This document shows positions 7,764-12,167 of a stretch of DNA of 12,167 nucleotides, piece after piece (within the stretch, counting starts at the first letter, position 1; the number at the start of each line of letters is the position of its first letter). The DNA is from Russula earlei. Taxonomy: Eukaryota; Basidiomycota; Agaricomycetes; Russulales; Russulaceae. Below the pieces are notes generated by a model. That model had not been told where the DNA came from and searched no databases. It saw only the letters and a list, made by a program, of their open reading frames with translations. Made by a program: the position numbers and the translations under genes. The stretch spans positions 1-12,167 of the forward strand of contig JAGFNK010001253.1 in assembly GCA_025769875.1 (NCBI GenBank). The letters are read 5' to 3'.

Positions 7764-8130
7764 ATTAGAAACTGACACTTCACAATTCGCCACCGGGGCA
7801 ATTCTGTTTCAGAAAGACCCAAGAGGAAAAAGGAAAAAGATTGGCAACATGTCACATGCGTTCAACAAAGCAGAAAGGAACTATCCAGTATGGGATAGGG
7901 AGTTCCTAGCCCTGATTCTAGCACTCCAACACTGGCGATACCTATTGGTTGGAACAAAACACCCCATCAAGATCTTTACTGATCATGCTAACCTTGCCCA
8001 CTATCGACTCCCCCACAAAATTAATCGAAGAATTGCAGGTTACATTTCCACACTGGCAGACTACCATTTTGAAATCCACCACAAACCCAGAACCTCCAAT
8101 CATGCTGACTGCCCCCTCACGATGACCTGA
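7720..8130 (+). pseudogene. pol (RNase H): RNase H of element B
   Basis: After a one-base shift near 7760 the frame reads ELETDTSQFATGAILFQ (first catalytic Asp), then KAERNYPVWDREFLALI (catalytic Glu), then FTDHANL (third catalytic residue, Asp). The Y-x-V-x-D-[KR]-E-[FL]-L-A pattern is diagnostic for Ty3/gypsy RNase H, which degrades RNA in RNA:DNA hybrids during replication. The end carries a tether with HHKPRTSNHAD, where relatives continue into A-D-x-L-S-R; the frame shifts at this point (about 8115), and the following +2 frame meets a TGA at 8123-8125. The ATG at 7720 is not a natural start; the domain is part of pol. Confidence 0.85.
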
Positions 8131-8183
8131 CCACAACGATGGGTCAGGAGACAACCAGAACATCATAGCACTCCCCGACAAAG

Positions 8184-9261
8184 TTGTTCATTTGCATGCT
8201 CCACACTGAGGATCTCTATGCCCAAGTACTAACCAAACAAAGAAGGCAAAAGTCAGATCTCCTTATGTGGAAGGTCAAACATGGCCTTCAAGAAGAAGAA
8301 AGTGCACTATTCAAAGATGGGAAATTGGTGGTACCCTATCAAGAACCCCTCTTACAAAAAATCTTGCATACCTATCATGACAGTATTCTTGGGGGACATA
8401 CAGGAAATGCCCGAACCTTGTACTCAATCCAAGAATCCTTCTGGTGGCCAAAGATGGCCTACTTCATACAGGACTACATCTGAGGGTGTGCCACCTGTCA
8501 AGCCGACAAGTCCTCCACACACCCAACTCGCCCTCCAATTTACCCCATTTCCTCCAGAATTTCAAAAACCCTTCCAAACTGTTGCCATTGATTGGATCGT
8601 TGACCTCCCACCATCAGAAGGGAAACAATGCCATTATGACCATCACTGACCACAACTCCACCAAAGTGGCTATATTTGTACCTTGCCGTAAGGACATGAG
8701 AACTCTGCAAATGGCTAAACTATTTTTACGCTACACCTTCCCATGGACCAGAGTCCCCTCCAAAATTATCTCCGACCGTGACCCCCGCTTCACCTCCAAT
8801 TTGTTCCAAGAAGTTTCCCAAATCCTCAGGATCAACCAGAATTTAAGCACTGCCTATCACCCTCAAACTGATGGACAATCAGAAAGGACCAATCAGACCT
8901 TGGAAATGTACCTACGCATCTACACAGGAGAGAAACAGGAAGAATGGGCACACTGGCTTCCCATAGCCCAGTACCACTTTAACACCCACAAATCTACCAC
9001 CACCAAGAAAACCCCTTACAAACTCCTCATTGGATTTAACCCTCAAGGACTTGGCACCCAACTCAAGTCCAAGTTTCCAGGAATCCAAGAACGACTCCAA
9101 GCATTAAAGGACATGAGGGAATCAGCACAAGAAGCAATGAAAAGGGCACAGAACAATTGGATCAAGGAAACCAAGTTCAAAGGTTTCGAAGAAGGACAGA
9201 AGGTTTGGCTGGAAGGCACTAACTTAAAAACTCCCCTCAGTTTCATAAGTTCTGCCCCAAA
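8184..9261 (+). pseudogene. pol (integrase): Integrase of element B, zinc-binding and catalytic core
   Basis: The domain spans three frames. The zinc-binding part (8184-8530) has the two His in YHDSILGGHTG and the CATC pair, separated by a TGA at 8481-8483. The core begins after a shift near 8535 with the first catalytic Asp in AIDWIVDLP (codon 8590). After another shift near 8622 it carries the second Asp in IISDRDPRF (codon 8774) and the Glu in QTDGQSERTNQ (codon 8882), exactly 36 codons apart, that is DX35E. A helical C-terminal part reads QEEWAHWLPIAQYHFN. Near 9240 the frame changes again, so the apparent continuation of this frame to 9667 is not the real protein. Integrase inserts the cDNA into host DNA. 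All catalytic residues are intact but the frame is broken. Confidence 0.85.
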
Positions 9262-9912
9262 CGATTTGGCCCTTTTACCATCACTAAGCGAATCTCCCAC
9301 ATCGCTTACCAACTACAACTTCCCACCCAATGGAACATCCACAACGTGTTTCACGCCTCCCTCTTATCTCCGGTTACAGAGACAACTGAACACAGACCAA
9401 ATTTTTCCAAACTGCCACCTGACCTTATCTCGGGAGAATACGAAGTTGAAAAAATCACCACTCAACGTATCCATAGGGGCCATCTCCAGTACAGGGTCCG
9501 ATGGAAAGGTTACTCCACAGCAGAAGACACATGGGAGCCCCTTTCAAACCTTAAAAACGCTCAAGATGCTATCACCATGTTTCACCTACAACAACCCACC
9601 AAACTCCGTACCATGTCCTCCATTAACCTTGACCCTACAGAATCACGCCACTCAGACAAAAGTCTAGATGACCTAGAGAACCAGTTTTCAAATCTTATGA
9701 TACAACAACATACCCTACTCCCCCAAATTAACTCTCATAACCCCCCTTCTTATTCAGTTAACGATTCCACTATCCCCGACCGTGGACACACAATCTTTAA
9801 CATAGCTGCCAGGGAACAACTGTTTTCTGGGATTCTTTCCCCTGGCAACTTCCGCAGCTTTCAACTTCTCATGATGGACCCCCACTTTTCGGAGTTTCAT
9901 TTGTCCATATGA
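9262..9912 (+). pseudogene. pol (integrase chromodomain): Integrase C-terminus: GPF motif, chromodomain and start of extension
   Basis: In the +1 frame, RFGPFTITKRI (9262 onward) is the GPY/F module, followed by HNVFHASLL. A chromodomain spans about 9436-9587: EYEVEKI, the RVRWKGY core, D-T-W-E-P and N-L-K-N. The aromatic cage positions (Tyr of EYEVE, Trp and Tyr of RWKGY) are all present, so binding to a methylated histone tail is possible. Chromodomains of this type direct insertion toward heterochromatin. The frame continues past the chromodomain for about 108 residues of unrecognised sequence to TGA 9910-9912, which looks like a changed CGA, because the same frame stays open to 11025. The conventional start at 9346 (a GTG) is arbitrary, as this is the middle of pol. 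Confidence 0.85.
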
Positions 9913-11025
9913 AGAGCAGTACTTACTGATTTAATATGGAATCACATTACACAGTCAGCCTCCATAAATACTCCCACTCCTTCTGAGTGGTCAGCCTGGC
10001 ATCACGAACACGCTACCTCCGCTTACAATACCCCCATGTCGTCTCCTGCCTCCAACTCGTCCCCCCTACCTGTTCTCACCCCTTCCCCCACCATCAAACA
10101 AGAACCCCTCTCACCCGAAGTCATCCAACATATCATTGACCAACGCACCCTCATTGTCCCAGAAGAGACCGAACTCCAGGACCTCGCCACCACCCTCAAC
10201 CCACTTGCTATCCGTGAAGGAACCCCCTCACCCACCCCGACTGAAGCAGACCCCACTCACCCTGGTTCCCCCTGGTTTGTTTACGAACCTTACATGCATG
10301 TTCCCCCTTTTTATATTAACGTTAATGGGCGGAAACGCCTGCTACCATACTTACGCGTCGCTCTATACAATGGCGAACCTATGCTTCTAGGAACTATGGG
10401 TCAAGGAGAGCCCACTTATGGAGAAAAGCTCATCGCTCGGCCTGTTGTCTCTGCCCCCCACCCTTCTGTGACTGCCTCTGACCTCCGCCTCCTAATCGAG
10501 GACCATCCTTTCCACTTTGACGCTGCCCAGGCTCTTGAGAACCTTCACGACCCCAGTGCCCTCGCTGACGTCTACCACCTCTGTACCAGTTCATTTCAAC
10601 TGAAAATCTTAGAAGGCAAACGTGCATCTATCCAAGGGGCCTTAAGTGTTCTACAGGGACAACTGGCTGATCGACTTCATGAGATCCAGGCTCACACCAA
10701 AGAGACCGCCGCCATCCGTGCATGCCTCCGCACCAACAACACTTCTGTCCGAGTTCGTCATCAACTCGACAACCTCATGACTGACGGTGGCCTTACTCAT
10801 GATACCAGTCCATACTACTCACTAGCAGGGAGCTATGACAGAATCAAAGAATCAAAGGAACTACCCACCTCTCCTTCTTCCTCACTACCCATTCATCCCC
10901 CTCTCTCCCTAACTCCCCCTTGTTACCGAGTGGTTTGGGGTCCGGAAAATGCCGGAACACCTGAACTATGGACTGCACTGTTTGCATTATGCGTGCGTCA
11001 GATCTTGATCGTTTATGTTCCTTGA
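9913..11025 (+). pseudogene. Long C-terminal extension after the chromodomain; unnamed domain shared with element C
   Basis: The frame of the chromodomain continues without frameshift from 9913 to TGA 11023-11025. If translated alone, the first ATG is 10036 (329 aa). The N-terminal part is Ser/Pro-rich. About 10290-10440 reads PPFYINVNGRKRLLPYL then EPMLLGTMGQGEP. About 10480-10570 carries LLIEDHPF and HDPSALADV; these match 895-1090 of element C at nearly constant spacing. A predicted helical stretch (KRASIQGALSVLQGQLADRL, about 10618) follows, then a Ser/Pro linker and a Cys-containing end (PPCYR, about 10915) at the place where C has its zinc knuckle; here the knuckle pattern is not intact. 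No signal peptide or membrane segment is visible, so an envelope role is unlikely. The function is unknown. Confidence 0.7.
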
Positions 11026-11072
11026 TATCACATTCGGAGCGCGTTGATCGTATCTTTCAGAAGATGTACTGA

Positions 11073-11251
11073 AGAAGCAATGAGTAGCATTGCTTCTGTC
11101 CCAGATGTTCCTGTACCGCCACTGTACATCAATTCCTTTGATTGGGGAAGCACTTAATGCTTCCAGCACCGAGATCGTTTACATAGAAGCAACCTCGCTT
11201 CTATGAGCCCGCCTTTTGCTTCTATAGCACCAACCAGTACTACAGTAGTAC
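11073..11251. promoter_or_regulatory. Array of four perfect dyads in the U3 of LTR D
   Basis: AGAAGCAATG and CATTGCTTCT (11073-11097) have 10-bp arms. GGAAGCA and TGCTTCC (11146-11164) have 7-bp arms. CATAGAAGC and GCTTCTATG (11182-11205) have 9-bp arms. GTACTAC and GTAGTAC (11237-11251) have 7-bp arms. The first three share the core GAAGC/GCTTC with 5-6 base centres, and a further half site TGCTTCTAT lies at 11217-11225. They end about 20 bp before the TATA box, suggesting a repeated binding site for a dimeric host regulator. Confidence 0.65.
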
Positions 11252-11271
11252 GAACCTTATCCCTGTAGGGC

Positions 11272-11310
11272 TATATAAGGCCCCCAGTTGTAACAGTTGA
11301 GCCCTTAAGC
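11272..11310 (+). promoter_or_regulatory. LTR D core promoter: TATA box and initiator-like motif
   Basis: TATATAAGG at 11272-11280 and GCCCTTAAGC at 11301-11310 are 29 bp apart, matching the pair in the other two LTRs. Transcription of element D probably starts near 11301. Confidence 0.6.
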
Positions 11311-11451
11311 TCGACTTAGTTTGCCAATCCCAAACAGTTGACTCCTACCCCATCTGCAGAGCCCCTCTCATCTTGTTGTCATACTCTAGAAGGATCTAAC
11401 ACTCCTTCCCCTCCACTGAGTATTGCTTGCTTGACTCAAGCATATCTGCAT

Positions 11452-11469
11452 TGGTAGGACGCTGTTATA
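11452..11469 (+). promoter_or_regulatory. Candidate primer binding site of element D
   Basis: TGGTAGGACGCTG begins two bases after the proposed LTR end CTGCA (11450). Primer sites pair with a tRNA 3' end and therefore begin TGG. The matching tRNA cannot be named from the sequence alone, so this is a position-based proposal. Confidence 0.35.
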
Positions 11470-11585
11470 GACTCATGACCATTGATCTTATTTAAGGCAC
11501 TTTGGAGCCTTAACATAAGTCAAGCTTCTATCACAGACATCGCTGTGAAAGCAAACCAGAAATAGGCAGGAAGCCTAAAGACTAG

Positions 11586-11759
11586 GACCTAGTCATCATA
11601 CGGTCAGCAACCTACGCTGAAGTGGTCAAGGGGGAGAATCTATACAGACCTCTCCACGACAAGAAGAAGGTGTACTACGTGACTCTCGACGAGCAGCATG
11701 GTTGGACACATGCCTACTTCTGTAAAGACCCCTACTGTCATTGGCATAGACAGTGGTAA
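11586..11759 (+). pseudogene. Start of element D gag-like frame, first segment
   Basis: A frame with no ATG is open from 11586 (after TAG 11583-11585) to TAA 11757-11759. It reads about 57 residues, including KKKVYYVTLDEQHGW and the Cys/His cluster YFCKDPYCHWH. Coding-like sequence continues in the same frame after the TAA to a second TAA at 11841. It lies about 135 bp after the proposed LTR D end and directly before the segment that resembles the B gag N-terminus, so it is probably the first part of the same protein. The C-x4-C-x-x-H spacing is not a standard knuckle. I do not recognise a family. Confidence 0.45.
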
Positions 11760-11800
11760 GAGGGCAGACAAGTCCCGACTCCTAGGAAAGGCAGTGGTGA

Positions 11801-12167
11801 GTGGACAAACTGGAAATCGAAGGAGAACATAGCATACGCGTAAAGTTCAACCAGAAATCAAAGCAAGGAACCAAATTTGGTTGGTTCAAAGCTAGTGAGA
11901 GGGACAATCTACCCTCAGGAATCAAAGGAACTGCCATCTGGTGTTGGGCAGACCAGGAAGGGCCTAACAGATACGAGGTCCGATACAAAGGAAGCTACCT
12001 TCCTTGTGAATACATCAATGATCAGTGGTACTTTGTTGATTACCACAAAGGACGTCCCTATGCAGGAGAGGATGAAGACATCGATGAATATAAGGTCCTA
12101 GGTTTAGGAACCAAGACAGATCCTTATACTACTCATTGGGAACCCAGAAGCCCAGTAGTAGACGACC
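11801..12167 (+). pseudogene. gag: Gag N-terminal module of element D (runs off the window)
   Basis: A frame with no ATG near its start is open from 11801 (after TGA 11798-11800) to the right edge, about 122 residues. From about 11910 it aligns with residues 13-95 of element B gag: [DN]LP, G-x-A-x-W, LP-x-E-[FY]-I-N-x-x-W, a [KR]-G pair, LGLG and a final W-x-x-[EN]-[DP]. Identity is modest but the spacing is conserved, so this is the same module in a diverged element. The frame differs from that of 11586-11759, so at least one frameshift or an unrecognised intron lies between about 11760 and 11840. The rest of gag should lie beyond the window. Confidence 0.65.

Larger units (their letters stand above)
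4112..11025 (+). mobile_element. Element B: decayed Ty3/gypsy chromovirus-type LTR retrotransposon
   Basis: The domain order is LTR, gag with CCHC, protease, reverse transcriptase, RNase H, integrase, chromodomain, then a long C-terminal extension. Reverse transcriptase before integrase with a chromodomain places it in Ty3/gypsy (Metaviridae), chromovirus branch. The coding frame changes near 5980, 6244, 6958, 7285, 7760, 8115, 8200, 8535, 8622 and 9240, and premature TGA codons stand at 6784, 7277, 7368, 8123, 8481 and 9910. It cannot make its own enzymes. No 3' LTR matching the putative 5' LTR is present, so the true right end is uncertain. Confidence 0.8.
11016..11450 (+). repeat. Putative 5' LTR of element D
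   Basis: A block with dyad-rich U3, a TATA box (11272-11280), an initiator-like motif (11301-11310), C/T-rich R/U5 and the end motif TGCTTGACTCAAG (11428-11440), closing at CATATCTGCA (11441-11450). It is followed by a leader and a gag-like frame, as expected for a 5' LTR. The right end is supported by CA followed by a TGG primer-site start. The left end is uncertain: TG pairs at 10979 and 11016 are both possible, and the first would lie inside the element B tail frame. It does not align with the putative LTR of B outside the shared short motifs. Confidence 0.5.

Noticed and set aside
9262..9667. Continuation of the integrase frame from 8444 to 9667
   Set aside because: After about 9240 the conserved GPF motif and chromodomain lie in a different frame, so this stretch is a shadow after a frameshift.
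6784..9912. TGA read as tryptophan, as in some organellar codes
   Set aside because: Family patterns at these sites call for Arg, Trp is encoded by TGG throughout, and frameshifts are also present. Mutation of CGA explains the stops better.
10036..11025. Envelope-like third ORF in the 3' position
   Set aside because: No signal peptide, transmembrane segment or Cys-rich ectodomain is visible, and the frame is continuous with the integrase frame.
11782..11988. 68-codon minus-strand ORF opposite the D gag module
   Set aside because: It is an antisense shadow without motifs.
11877..12101. 74-codon ORF starting with ATG
   Set aside because: It overlaps the D gag module in another frame and has no recognisable motif; the overlapping frame aligns with B gag.

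Overview
The window looks like a transposon-rich stretch of a filamentous fungal genome, most likely a basidiomycete (inference; no host marker gene is present). It is dominated by decayed Ty3/gypsy-type LTR retrotransposons. At least three related elements are visible, named B, C and D here, plus an inverted fragment of B (B').

Left part. Positions 1-855 are a minus-strand fragment of B (end of gag, protease, start of reverse transcriptase). It is almost identical to 6198-7054 and probably continues beyond the left edge. It joins abruptly at 855/856 to the 3' end of C: a plus-strand reading frame (856-1563) ending in a CCHC zinc knuckle, a G-rich polypurine tract (1571-1580) and an LTR (from 1581 to about 2231). 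Positions 2232-3891 hold no gene I can recognise. A 60-residue ORF with a SAP-like motif lies at 3892-4074.

Centre. B runs from a putative LTR (about 4112-4486) through gag with a CCHC knuckle, protease, reverse transcriptase, RNase H, integrase (HHCC, DD35E, GPF motif) and a chromodomain. After the chromodomain the same frame continues for about 475 more codons to 11025, with one premature TGA. pol is broken by about eight frameshifts and five TGA stops. The main gag frame and the C-terminal extension have no frameshifts. Almost every in-frame stop is a TGA where family alignment suggests an arginine CGA, which fits CpG deamination.

Right part. A third LTR (about 11016-11450) carries a TATA box and dyad-rich U3. 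It is followed by a broken reading frame (11586-12167, running off the window) that resembles the N-terminus of B gag, so element D begins here.

Three observations link the elements. (1) The segment after the chromodomain in B and the last reading frame of C share an unnamed domain. (2) B and D share a gag N-terminal module that has no in-frame ATG in either copy. (3) The three otherwise dissimilar LTRs share a TATA box followed 28-29 bp later by a GCCC(T)AAGC motif. All assignments come from reading the sequence by eye; no database search was run.
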